From Heterodera schachtii (taxonomy: Eukaryota; Nematoda; Chromadorea; Rhabditida; Heteroderidae): a stretch of 64,000 bases of DNA. Positions within the stretch are counted from its first letter, which is position 1. Each line of letters starts with the position of its first letter. Below the pieces are notes generated by a model. That model did not search any database, was not told the origin of the DNA, and worked only from the letters and a program-made list of their open reading frames with translations. A program made the position numbers and the translations under genes. Below are positions 21,724 through 35,376 of the stretch, one piece after another. The stretch is taken from positions 1,655,852 to 1,719,851 of the forward strand of contig SIJG01000007.1 of the NCBI GenBank assembly GCA_023374025.1, given 5' to 3'.

Positions 21724-24188
21724 TTCATGTCAACACAAAAGCGGACAAAGCCTGTGCTGAAGGAAGTGCCTTTCATCGTACAGAATAACGTCACAAAACG
21801 GACTTACACCAAAGGCATTTTTCTCGGCAAGGGCGGCTTCGCACGGTGCTATGAGTTGACGGACAACCAAACGAAGAAAATCTATGCGGGCAAAGTCGTG
21901 TCCAAAACATTGCTGGTGAAGAAACATCAGCGAGACAAGGTGAAAGTTGGCACAATTTCTATGTCCAAAATAAACAAATGATTTTAAAAAAGTAAAAGAA
22001 TTGAGCGGACGCGTGAATTTTATTTGAAAAGTTTAGATGGCTCAGGAAATCCAAATCCATCAAGCGCTCGCCCACCCGCACGTCGTCAAGATGGAAGGGT
22101 TCTTCGAGGATGATGACAATGTTTACATTCTGTTGGAGTTGTGTTCGCGGCGCTCTCTCATGGAACTTCACAAGCGCAGAAAGGCAGTCACCGAGCCGGA
22201 AGCGCGCTATTTCACTTTCCAAGTTAGCCGAGTTTCGAATTAGCTTTTGCCAACTTTAGCCACTGATTGTTCAGATCGTCGAAGCCTGCAAATATTTGCA
22301 TGGGAAGAAAATCATCCACCGGGACCTGAAGCTGGGCAACCTTTTTCTGAATTCGGAAATGCAACTGAAAATCGGCGACTTTGGCCTGGCCACGGTGGTG
22401 GACTACGACGGGGAGCGGAAGAAGACGCTTTGCGGCACGCCCAATTACATCGCACCCGAAATGCTGGACAAGAAAGGGCACTCGTACGAAGTGGACATTT
22501 GGGCGATCGGCTGCATTCTCTACACACTTTTGGTGGGGAAGCCGCCATTTGAGACGGAAACTTTGAAGGTGCTTTTTTATGGTTCATAATTGCCACTCAA
22601 ATTGTTTCATTTCGTTTAGGACACGTACAATCGCATCAAGGCCAACCAGTACACCATCCCGCCCAAAATAGGCAAAGATGCGGCTGCCCTCATCACTCGT
22701 CTGCTGGCGCCGGACCCCGCGAGGCGACCGCGGGTCAACGAAATTCTCAACTTCCAATTCTTCACGGACGGCTTTCTGCCCAAAGTGTTGCCGAGTTCAT
22801 GTCTGACCATGGCTCCCAAGTTCAACATGCAGGCGGTGTCAGGCGGACTCATTCGGCGACCCGAAGTGAGTGGAATTGGCATTCACACTTTTGCTGGAAC
22901 TAACATTTTCTCACTATTAGTTGGACCATGTGCCCAGTCCTCGTGCCGCCAAAGGCCCCGCTTTCACTGGACATGCGCCGCTAGCCTCCGTCCCCGAGAC
23001 GAAAGTGCCTCCGCAGGCGGTGGCGGTAAAGCAGGACGTGGCATCGGTGCTCATCACTGAGATGGCCGCGGGTCTGCCGCATTTGCGAATGTTTAATTGC
23101 AGTGATTGCTTCCGTTTAGGCGAGAACAACGATGTGCCGGCCGATTTCTACTTGTCCGATTTGTACGCGCAGCTGTGCTCTCTGCTGAATACAAATCCCG
23201 AGCGGTTCAGCGAAGCGGACAAAGGTGATGGATCAGTGATTGTGATAAATACCTGACTGATTCTGATTTTCTCAGACGAGATCGAAGATCCGAGGGCGCA
23301 ACCCTTCTTTTGGGTGTCTCGGTGGGTCGACTACTCGGACAAGTACGGACTGGGCTACCAGCTGTGTGATAACAGTGTCGGGGTGCTGTTCAACGACAAC
23401 ACCAAAGTCATTTTGGACGCGGCTGGGAAGTGAGTTTGGCTTCCGTTGAATTGGAAATGCCAATTCCGTTGGCCTTCAGTCAGTTGCAATACACCGAGCG
23501 GAACAACACCGAACACTTTTACGGGGCCAACAAATACCCGCAGGCGCTGGAGAAGAAGATCACCCTGCTCAAGTTCTTCCGGTCGTACATGAACGAGCAT
23601 CTGATGAAGGCGGGCGCCAACATTCCGATGCGGGACGGCGACGAGTTGGCGCGGCTGCCCTGCCTGAACACGTGGTTCCGGACAAAGTCGGCGATCGTCT
23701 TGCACCTGAGCAACGGCACTCTGCAGATCAACTTCTTCCAGGTGCCCGTTGAATAAACACACGAATGGTCTAATATTAGTGATTTCCTGCACATATATTC
23801 GACCGTTTTGTCTTTCCAGGATCACTCCAAACTAATTGTGTGTCCGCTGATGAGTGCCGCCACTTACATAGACCAACAGAAGAATGTCTTCACCTGCAAA
23901 TTCCAATATTTGGAGAAGTTCGGATGCCCCAAAGATTTGTGTCAGCGACTCAAATACACTAAGGTAATTCGCTTGATGAAGTCTATTGGATGGATCATAT
24001 TTCTAAAATCATTTTATTGCAATTTCAGGTGATGGTTGAACGTCTGATTGCGCGGCATGAAAATCCGAATGCGATGACTGCAAAAAGTGGCAGGCGTGCC
24101 GAAGTTGTGCCGCAGTAGCTTTTTTGTTCTTGTACAGTGACCTGCCAATTGCCTGATTTTGCGTTGATTCTATGCCTTTGTGTGAATT
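21724..24188. repeat. Inverted duplication, arm 2 (polo kinase locus)
   Basis: Reverse-complement partner of 9126-11595. The two arms are about 2.46 kb each and are separated by about 12.1 kb holding the acid phosphatase, TTL and rfc-1 genes. Intron 1 is identical in the two copies over its full length as far as I can read. Introns 2, 3 and 8 differ by scattered substitutions and small indels. Confidence 0.93.
21727..24118 (+). CDS. plk-1: Polo-like kinase, copy 2
   Basis: Intact second polo-like kinase. Exons: 21727-21939, 22037-22222, 22275-22568, 22620-22865, 22921-23224, 23276-23429, 23480-23741, 23820-23963, 24029-24118; 1893 nt, 630 residues, all GT-AG. It carries the same kinase motifs ([20 protein letters not shown], Thr184) and polo-box residues (Trp431, His555, Lys557) as copy 1. 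Differences I can see from copy 1 are Ser3Thr, Pro11Leu, Phe373Cys and Tyr587Phe, none at a catalytic or phosphopeptide-binding position; other exon differences are silent. No frameshift or stop was seen, so it should be functional. It sits head-to-head with rfc-1, so it has a different promoter context from copy 1. It is followed 262 bp later on the same strand by the Smad gene. Confidence 0.95.
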
Positions 24189-24380
24189 GAGATCCAATTA
24201 AAAATATTTTATTGTTTGTCAATGAATTTTGCGATAAATTGCTGCAAAAACAAAAAATGTGTTTTTTTAAACGTAAATTCAAACATTGATCGGGTAAATA
24301 GACAAAGAACTTTGCTCCCGTATTGGAATCAGTTAAAAGGTAGTCTCTCATTATCATTTGTTTATTTCGTTAGCTTTAAA

Positions 24381-26177
<1,797 letters not shown>

Positions 26178-26384
26178 ATGACAAAAACCAAAACAGATGG
26201 ATTGGAGATTTTTGACTATTCTTATTGTCTATACAGTATATTTTTAGAATTTAAATATAATTTTAAAATCATAAATAAATACTGTGTTAAAAACTCAGAA
26301 TGTGTCCGGTTTCTTTGCAAGATAAAACATTTTATCTGGACAATATAATAATAAATAAAGGAAAGAAATTAAGCTTTTTTATCA

Positions 26385-28585
26385 CTACTTTTCAGGGCAT
26401 CGCTTACGAATGTTTTTCTTTGCTTTGTTTAGAGGGGACATTGCTACTTCGTCTCCGAAAGGTGTTACCGCATTCTGTAGTTCAATTGGGGTGCCTAATT
26501 TGGACGAATCGACTGTGATGAATGAGTTGAACCCTTCCATCGAGGAAACGGCCAACACACGGCCGTCGGGTGTCCAAGCCATCGAAGTCAACTTGTCGTA
26601 CTGGAGATTTTCGATGTAAGCGAGTGGAAACTCATTTTGGGAGCTGTACAGGAGTACGGAGTCGCGACATAACACAGCGAAAATGAGACGATGGGAAAGT
26701 CTAAAATAACAATAGAAGTCCTCTTCAATACGACCATCTCAATATAATAAAAAGGGTATGAATTACCCCAAAAAATTTGGTCCTTCTGAGAGTTTGTACA
26801 AAATAGGCGAACACTTTGCTTGAATGGCTGGCTTCAGTGTTTGATACAACGCAGTCGGACGACAAGAATCCAAATCCGATCGGCGAAAGGCAAAAACCCC
26901 ATAAACATTGAGAGCAGCAACTTCGAGATGAACAGCTAAATATTTGATAATAAATCAAAAGAGGGCAAACAGTGCTATATCAATAAATAACAATCAAAGG
27001 AAAAGCTGATGACCTGGCGCAAAAACGACTCCGCCACACGGCGAAAATTCAACGCCACGTTGAAAAGCGAAGAGCTGATCGTCATGAAACACTTTGTAAA
27101 GCTGAAGGATAAAACAATAGCAGTGCACTCATAAGAGGAGCATTATTATTGAAATTTTTAACAAATTTTCTTAGTATGAGGTAATTATGACGAGTATTAC
27201 TTTTTGATGAATTTCGAAATTGTCGGCCCGAAGAAGAGGAGTTAATGGAAATTCGATTTGGTGGCAACAGCGAAGTCTTGTGCCTTTCGTTGCGTCCAAA
27301 ATATCCATTCGACGGTCAGTGGACATCGCTATTATATATTTGCCGCAAGGATCCCAAACAATTCCGTTTGCAAAATGACGAAAGTTACGAATGGCCCAAA
27401 CTCGCTTCCCTTAAAACAGAGTCATTTGTAACATCTCTGACCCTTTTTCAAAATCAAAGGGGGAGTGGCTTTTTGTTTGGAATTTCTCTATTTCAAATAC
27501 CTAACCCAAACTCGAGCAGATAGTAAAAATTCGAAATTTAGTTAGACCTTTTGTTCAAGTACGGGTCGGAATGCCGAAAAAGAGTGTCAGTTTGTGATCA
27601 GAAGTCGAATTAACATAATTATAAAGAACCATTGTCCGCTCGGTGTACAGCCACCGAATCGTCCATGGACACTGACGCCAACATTTGAGAGTCCGGTGAC
27701 CAGGAGATTCCGGTCACATCACCGTCATGTCGTATCGGACTTCGAAACGCCCTTGCCCAATTCTCCTTGTTCGGCGGAATGTCCATTTCGGGGTCGGCGT
27801 CACGTTGTCGGACAGTCGCCGGCTCTTCCAGCATTTGCACTTCGCATTCCAAAACTTCTTGTTCCAATTTCCATACAAAAAGAAAGCCGTCCGCATCCCC
27901 AGAAGCGATATAAGTTCCTAAAAAAAGAGAAATACATTTCAAAATGTTTTTATATATTTACCATTTGGCGAAAATCGAACAATATTTGTTGTTCCCCGGT
28001 GGCCTTCAATGTTGGCTAAGAATTCGACTGACAGCTGATTTTGGGGAAGTGCTGAAAAATGAAACATTTGATTGTTGTCAGAGAATGCGTTGGTTACCAA
28101 CCGATTGATCTCTTCCCAGCATTGTTCTGTTCAACTTCTTTTTGCTTCCTTTCATCTTCTAATTCCATCTTTTTTGCTTCAGCTTCGCAATTTTTCGCTC
28201 CGTTTTCCTTCTCTGTATCATCCAGAAACATTATGCTGTCCTCGTCCTCCACTTGAAGCTGCTTTGGCGCCGTTGCTTTTGGCTTTTCGGCCGGAATTGG
28301 TATTATTTTCGGTTCGGTGTTTGAAGTCATCGTTTTTTTCGTTGATGACCCCACAATATTCTCAATAAAACCAAAATTCCAAACACGAATTTCCTTCTGC
28401 ATGCTCGCAGTCACAATTTTGTATGCCGTATGATGTTGCTGATCATTTTCCTTTTTTTGTGCCACTTTTGTTGCTTCGGTTTGTCGTTGCTGAAGGACAT
28501 CGATTGAAAGAATGCCTTTGCGATCGTGCCAAAAAATGCGGGGCATATAAAAATGCAGAAGCTGATCACCAGAGCTAGTCGTCAT
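26385..28585 (-). CDS. CHAF1B: Chromatin assembly factor 1 subunit B (p60), WD repeats
   Basis: Middle subunit of CAF-1, which deposits H3-H4 on newly replicated DNA. The start ATG at 28585 reads MTTSSGDQLLHFYMPRIFWH. The first exon carries a WD-like start (KIVTASMQKEIRVWNFGF) interrupted by a Lys/Glu-rich insert with a poly-Q/E flavour (LEDERKQKEVEQNNAGK). Then GTYIASGDADGFLFVWKLEQ, DGDVTGISWSPDSQMLASVS, and in the last exon MLCRDSVLLYSSQNEFPLAY and YDKLTSMAWTPDGRVLAVSS with GFNSFITVDSSKLGTPIEL, the CHAF1B signature of the seventh blade. It ends NIRKRCPEK. It converges on the Smad gene, with 207 bp between the stops, and lies 449 bp downstream of the HisRS gene on the same strand. Confidence 0.82.
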
Positions 28586-29034
28586 TCTGCTGAAGTTAAG
28601 AAACAAAAATTTTATGTTACGACGGATAAAATAACCAAAAGCCCAGCAACCGTTTTTAACCGTAGTTTCATCTCATATTTAATCCAGTTATTTTGAAATT
28701 AATTTTAGCACAAAAAAGATTCGTTTTAAAACGCATTTGTTTTTGACGTCCCATCACGATTTTGCGTTTTCAAGGACAACCTTTCCATATAAATATGAGC
28801 TCATATGGTAACAGTCATGGTCGAATTCATAGTACTATTACTTTTTTCTGCTAATAGAGAAACTAAATACGGCTCATTTAGCCAACCTAATGTTTGAAGG
28901 TTTTTTAATACTATCAAATGATATAAACAAGCTCAATTTGTTCGTCAATTAGACAATATAAATGAAAACATAGAACATCCAATTCAACAATCATATATAA
29001 ATGGGAAATGCGCGTTTCACTCATTCGCATTTTC
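28586..29034. other. Intergenic, HisRS to CHAF1B
   Basis: About 450 bp of AT-rich DNA between two same-strand genes. There is no clear U-rich element or acceptor close to the CHAF1B ATG. Longer than the usual nematode operon spacer, so I do not call an operon. Confidence 0.4.
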
Positions 29035-32000
29035 TTAATTTTCCTCATCGTTTTCCAATTTTTCGCGCAAAACATCGATCAGTTTGTCCATTGTGACAAG
29101 CTTAATTAAAAGCACATTGTTTAATTTTCAATTCCAAATCGAACCTCCTCTCCTTTGTCTTTGGCCGGGATGTAACGCAATTTTACCGAGTTTTTAGCAA
29201 TTTCTTCCGGCCCGAGGATAAGCATCCATCGGATTTGTTGAGTCTCACAAAATTTAATTTGTTGTAAAAATTTTACGTTGGCCTTATAACCTAAATAACC
29301 AAAATGATTTATGTAAGACAATCAGGGTGGCCATTTCAAAAGGCAAGGTCCGAACTAAAAGGAAAATTGACAGACATTTAAATGAGTTTGCTAAAGATGA
29401 CTAACAAAGAGAAAAGTTATAGCATTTCAAAGTTGGCGCTGCCGGAATACCATGGAAAATGCTAACGATAGATGGAAAAATGATCACCCTGCCGATAAAA
29501 CAGCTAATTTTAACCAGTTTCTGCACGGATCTCTGCATTCCAAAGCTGAGCACACAGTCGCATTCGTTGTTCCAACATTTTGTCTGTCTCTTCCTTTGCT
29601 ACCGAAACCGATGCCACGTACACTTGAGTGGGCGAAACTTTCACCGCATTCTGCAACAATTAACGAAATTCGGGGGGATGGAATTAAATGGGTTAACCGA
29701 CATTTGCGCATCAAACATTTGCAACAACATACCAATCCAAAAAGTGGTGTAAAAAGCTTTAAATTATGAGTAATTATTTCCTGTTACTTATTACGGCTTA
29801 TTATGCTATGTCGGATTGAAAAAAACATGCATTTGTAACCGATTTTTGGGATGGACGCAAATATCCAAGGCGCAATTGTCGGAACATGATAAAATGCACT
29901 GTTCGTCCTTAATTACCGAATCCGCGCGTGCCTTCAGCTCCATTATGGTGAAGAGCCGTTCAATCCCAAACGAAATGCCAACACATGGCACTTCCGGCCG
30001 CTTCTTTGGGGCTGTCGCCACCCCTCCATCGTCCTTATTTCTGCCCATGTCCGTGAACATGCCAACCAATTTGTCATATCGTCCCCCTGCCGCAACTGAA
30101 CCAACTGCCAACGAACCAGGACTGTCTAAAACATACCAATTTAAACAATTTTTACTACCATTGAAAAATGGACGCCCCCAAATTTCGCCACCGAATTCTT
30201 AAAAAGATATATTGGAACTTAAAATAGCAATTTTTCAAAAAAAAAAAATCTTTGGAAAAGTTTTAAAAGAAATTTCTAGAAAAAATCTTTTAGAAATTAC
30301 TTGTAAAAAATTTGTTTAACAATAAGATTTTTTCTTGAAAATTTTCTAGAATTAAAAAAAATGTTGGCGGTAAAATTCGGCCGGCGAAATTCCGGCGGCG
30401 CAATTTTGTCCTCTGTTCCGTGAATAATTTTATTTTTTAAAATAATTTACAATTGAAATTTTGATGGCTGAAAAAGCTCGGATTTCAAGTGATACTAAGT
30501 TCATTAATTTTGGGCAACTTGAAATGAGTTATAGCCAAAAACACGGATTAGATCATTTTCAGTAGAGAAACGACTTGGGGGAAAGTGAAGTGCAACCCCC
30601 CCCCCCCCAAAAAGGGCTTGCGCCCATTATTCAACGCCCAGTTGTCCTTTCACCTTTCATCACAACTTCAAAAATGATGCCCGTGTAGTAATCCAAGCCG
30701 CGTGCCAGCGACGGTTGGAAGACAATGCGCGACGGATCACTGCCAAAAAGTTGCGCATATCGAATGAGCAGTTTCATTTCGGCAACGGCTTGGTCAATAA
30801 TTTGCAAGTGCTTCTCAGAAAAGGGTGGAAAATTATCTTCGTCAGTCCATCTCTTTTCGGAGAACCATTCGAGCAAAGTCCGATTGTCCCAGTCCGGGTG
30901 TCTGTCTGAAAAACGAATTCAACGAGTGTTTTACTCAATTAGTTTGTGTTTCGTTTCTCCCTATATTTATCCCCATTTTGCCTTTCGCCCTTCCGACTCG
31001 CCTCTTAAGCAGACGAGTTGCCCCAGCCTTTGCACGGTGTTCTCCTCGACTCCTTTGTCCTTCACCAACTCTTCTCTCACTTCTGTCCACGGCTGTTTGT
31101 CCAATTTGTCCACCGATGAAGAAACCGTCTTCAGCAAAGGCTCGGGGACTCCGCAAGCAGCGAACACTCCGTCCAACAACAAACGGTGGTTAATCTGAGG
31201 GAAGGGCGTAAAGAGCAGTGAATGACGCCTTCGCTTTTACTCGGATTTCGAATGCACCGATGTCCAACTTGGTCAACACTTCGTCCATTATTTTCAAACA
31301 TTCCGCCTCTTGCACCATCAATTCGCCATTTCCAGCAATGTCAAAGTCCTAATTTTAAATTTGGGTGACATTTCCAATCCTTTGTGATAAATTCAACACT
31401 CACACATTGGTAAAATTCCCGGTAACGACCTTTTGTCATCACTGGTTGATCTCTTCTGTACACTTTGGCAATTTGATATCTTTTGATCTTTTCTACTTTA
31501 TTTGCAGCCAAATAACGAGCAAAAGGAACCTTAAAAATGACGTTATCCCGCTAATTGTCCATATATTCGAATGTGTTTATTTCTATGAAGCAAAGCATTT
31601 CTTCATTTTTAGAATTGTGGAAACATAAAATTGCCAAAAAATTAACTTACCGTGAGATCGTACCGCAACGAACAAAGCTCGCCTCCCTGGTCGGCAAGGT
31701 CGTAGACCAACTTCGTGCCCTCCTCGCCGTATTTGCCCATCAAAACTTCGCGCAGTTCGAACACCGGCGTCTCCATTGTCACCGCTCCGTGTCGTTTAAA
31801 AGTTTCAGTGACAATTGCCAGGACTTTTTCACGAGTAGCCATTTGTTCGGGTCCAAAATCGCGAGTACCTAGTAAAAAAAAATTGACATTTCATTTTTTA
31901 ATTAAAATCCAACATGCTAATACATTCCATTCGAGATGACAGCTCAAAAGGAAAATTTCGATAGACAGATAACTTTTTAGACATAATTTCTGATTTGTGG

Positions 32001-32492
32001 CGCAAGAAAATTTGGGGCCGGATATTTTTCTATACAAATCGGTGAATTATATTATATTAGAATTAAAAATGGCAACCTTTCGGAGTCTTCAACTCGTATT
32101 TGGACTTGAAATCGTCGCCCAATTCCATCTTTTTCTTCATAAGCGCCTCCTTTTTTGCTTTTACCTGCAAAGGATAAAATGAAAATAAATCCTGGAGTGA
32201 ATATTTTGACTTCGGCCAAGTCGTATCCCGGACCCAACACAGTTGACTTTTTCCATAATTTGCCCTAATAATGCCATTACTTTTACCACCTGTCTTCCCG
32301 ATCGGTGTGTGTACACTATTCGTTTAACGAGAGATTGCGAACAAAAGTAATTTTGAAAAAGACAGATGGGAATATTACTAAAGTAAAAATTTGAAACAAA
32401 AAAAAAGTAAAAGACAAACAACAAACTTCGCAATTTTTTTCCGCGATGATATGATTAACATTTGTAGCATCAGAAGCTGCATCTAAAGCCAT
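29035..32492 (-). CDS. hars-1: Histidyl-tRNA synthetase
   Basis: Class II aminoacyl-tRNA synthetase that charges tRNA-His. The start ATG at 32492 reads [25 protein letters not shown]-like segment with basic [19 protein letters not shown] follows, then [20 protein letters not shown] (motif 1 region), [39 protein letters not shown] (motif 2), [39 protein letters not shown] (HisA motif), [13 protein letters not shown] (HisB) and [12 protein letters not shown] (motif 3). The anticodon-binding domain includes [20 protein letters not shown] and PAKDKGEE. It then splices to a last exon, [18 protein letters not shown], with stop at 29035. One intron near 30597-30608 holds a C run. Confidence 0.92.
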
Positions 32493-33636
32493 TATTTAAA
32501 ATACAATCTAAAAGATTTTTAAATTCTAAAGCAAGGAAAAACCAAAAAGATTGAAAAATAAAAAATATATTTTTTTTGAAAAAATAAAATTGGCATTCAA
32601 TTTTTTTTGCTCTATTTTGATTTAAAAATGAAATCTTTAACTCTCCCCTTAACTCTCACGGTTATCGTTGCAAATTACAATAAGTGAAGTGAAAATACAA
32701 AAATAATTTAAATGGCAAAAAGTTACCTTAAGCTATCTTTGGCATAATAAGCAAGCAAAAAAAAGTGTGAAAACGGGTTGTTTTGGTGACCACACTCACT
32801 CATTGACACTGTTTCTTCCCTTCCCTTCCTTTCTTCCTCTTCCTTACTTCCGTTGTTCATTGAACAGTGGGCGAATGACCTCTTTCTTTGTCTCTGTTCT
32901 TCCGCTGCTAATCCGTCTTCCGTTTCCCAATTTTTTCTCTCCCCTTCCCCCTTTTCCCCACTCTTTCCGCTCCATTCTTCCACTCAATTGAATTCAGTCC
33001 CATGTTACTTTTCGGCATCATACAAAAATCCAAATTTTAGGATTGCATTTAATGATGGATTGATTGGATTAAGTCAGAAACAGAGATTGAAGAATGTTAA
33101 TATTTTCAAAATTGATCCCCCCAATTAAAGTGTTTTTGAATTCCCAATTTATTTTTAATTGCAGCATTTGATTGGATCATTTGGTGTTTTTTGTCGCGCA
33201 CTTTCTCTTCCGCCTTCTCGTGACGACACAGCGAAAGTCAACGCCAATTGCTCCAAGTAATATTTCATCGCATTGTCCATGCGTATCATATCATTCTCAT
33301 CGCACTTTGGGGTACCCGGAGAAAGGGAAATGATTGTTTGCCTTAGGCAAAGTATTCCCCCGAGGCGAATTCCCTAGCAAATGAAATGCGATGGATGCAA
33401 ATCCCTCCCCCCCCCCCCCCGCCGCTTCTTCGCATCTCTCCGCTCGTCGCAATTTTCGAATGCTCTTCCAGCACAACCGTCGTCATCGTACTAATAATAT
33501 GTTATTTAGCTGAAAGAGCGTAACAATTTGTCCATTCCTTCCATGGAATGTTTTGCGTTTGCATTTTCCCCCTTTTTTTGCCATCATTTGTCGTTGATCA
33601 TTCGGCAATCTCTCCCATATAATTCAGTGTTTTGCG
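32493..33636. other. Intergenic, HisRS / secreted Q-rich gene (divergent)
   Basis: About 1.1 kb. It is AT-rich near HisRS, then pyrimidine-rich (32810-32990, where open frames are Ser/Pro/Phe-rich), and has a C run at about 33406-33420. No supported gene. It should contain the promoters of both divergent genes. Confidence 0.45.
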
Positions 33637-35376
33637 ATGCAATTCCCTTTCTCCCCCCTCCGTCTGTCCCTTTTGTCCCTTTTCATTCTCCGAATCTCTT
33701 CCGACTCTCAAAATGATCGGCAGCTCCAATCCATCGCGTCGCATCCAAAAAATTCTGCCGAAGAAGAGGAACAACCGTTGTTATCGACAATACCAAATTT
33801 GGACAGACTTCCCGATCTGTTGATAATCAATCCGACATTTGAGCAGCCCCAATCGCAAAGCCCCGGCCAATCGGCCACTCGGCGAGAATTGCTCTTACGA
33901 ACCCTCCAACTGCGACAAAAGCCGACTGAGGCGGAAAGGGTGCCAAATGTGCCAAAGGCGCAGCCATTGCCCAAATTGGACGACCAATTGCTGCTGGTTG
34001 GGGTGGGCTAATTGTGTTCTTTGCCTTCACTGGGATCAGCTTTTAAACTCAGAAGCAGCAGCAGATCAGCACCAAACGGCCCAAAGGAAAGAAGGAAACG
34101 TTCACTTCGCCGTTGGACAAACTTCGGAATCGCCCTTCTCTGCTAATTGGGCCAAAGAACGGCCATTCGGCCCTGAAAGTACGACGGGTCACTCATTTCC
34201 TTCTTTTTTTGTCGGTTTTTCACTTGAAAATTTTGTCCTTTGTCAGCAGAAGACATCAACAAACGCTGACTCGAAAAGCTCAACTCGAAGACTGAAGCAA
34301 CAGATCGAACACTCATCGACAGAAGAACGCGATTCTCGCATAAGTAATTAATGAATTAATGACCGATTGGGTCAATTGAAAGATCATATTGGACACTTAA
34401 CGACAAATCATTGAATATTGGTTAAACGTCAGTTTTGTCCCAATAATAATTCCCAAAACTGACAAAACAAAACATCATTCTAATAGCTAATTGGCCCAGC
34501 AACAGCCAACAACAACAACCGAAGCAACTGACAATGAGGAAACCGGCACAGGTGGTTGTGCCGTACGACAAGTAATAAATAATTATTTGTTATTTTGACA
34601 TGAAAATAAAACAAAGAAAATGGTGAAGAGCTTAGTAGGGAACAGCAGCCGTTTGCTTATCATCAGCAGTCCCTGAACAGTGAGCAGAACAGTCAGCCCC
34701 AACTCCGACCGTTTCCGCCAGTCTTTGCCCCGCCCCAACAACAATTGCCCGTGCCAATGCCAATGCCCGTGCCCTTTCGCCCCCCGCGGGGGCCCTTTCC
34801 GCCCCCCGCCGAGAGAATTGCCAATTTTAATGGCCAATCTCCGTCCGTTGAGGCCAACAACTTCGTTTATCCCAACCAGCAACAACAGCAGCAGCAGCAG
34901 AACATTCACTTCGCCGGACAGCAGCAAAAACTGCAGCAAATTGCCGCCCCGCGCCGTCTCCGCTTTTTCTTCACTCCCTCCACTACCACAGTGAATTCGG
35001 ACTTCACTTTCGCCCCCGGGTCGCCCGGGTTCGCCTGCTTTTATGGTGGTTGGCCATTAATAACTTCGCAAATTCCTCTTTCAAATCCGCACTTTGTGCA
35101 GGTTTTCCTGTGCCTCAGTACAACACACCACGCAAACGGTGCATCGCCGACCATCCGATGTGTGGCATTCAGTTCACTTGTGTGATGGATGTGCATGCGG
35201 TGGACGAATGGGGCAGAGAGGTGGAGCAGTGGTGGACAGATCCGAACAACCAGTGGAACGGGGCACAACAGCAGCAAAACACTTTTGGCATAGCGGGAGA
35301 ATGGGGCGGGGGACGGACCGGCACATTGGGACAACCGCAACAAATTGGAGAAGGACGGGGGACGGCACAACAGTAA
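33637..35376 (+). CDS. Secreted Gln/Pro-rich protein, family not recognised
   Basis: The start ATG at 33637 opens MQFPFSPLRLSLLSLFILRI, a good signal peptide, followed by SSDSQNDRQLQSIASHPKN. Then LLSTIPNLDRLPDLLIINPT, LRTLQLRQKPTEAERVPN, an exon with KGKKETFTSPLDKLRNRPS, and an exon with QQQQPKQLTMRKPAQVVV ending PYDK. The large fifth exon starts EQQPFAYHQQSLNSEQNSQ, has repeated Met/Pro (PVPMPMPVPFRPP) and a run of eight Gln (PNQQQQQQQQNIHF). The last exon has GFPVPQYNTPRKRCIADHPM and CGIQFTCVMDVHAVDEWGRE, ending GEGRGTAQQ. The conserved-looking CIADHPMCGIQFTCVM segment could be a small disulfide domain. Exon joins are inferred from reading frame and GT-AG sites. Confidence 0.55.

Noticed and set aside
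34395..34475. Inverted repeat GTCAGTTTTG / CAAAACTGAC in the Q-rich gene
   Set aside because: Only a 10-bp stem in AT-rich intron sequence, no flanking duplication, no relatives in the window.
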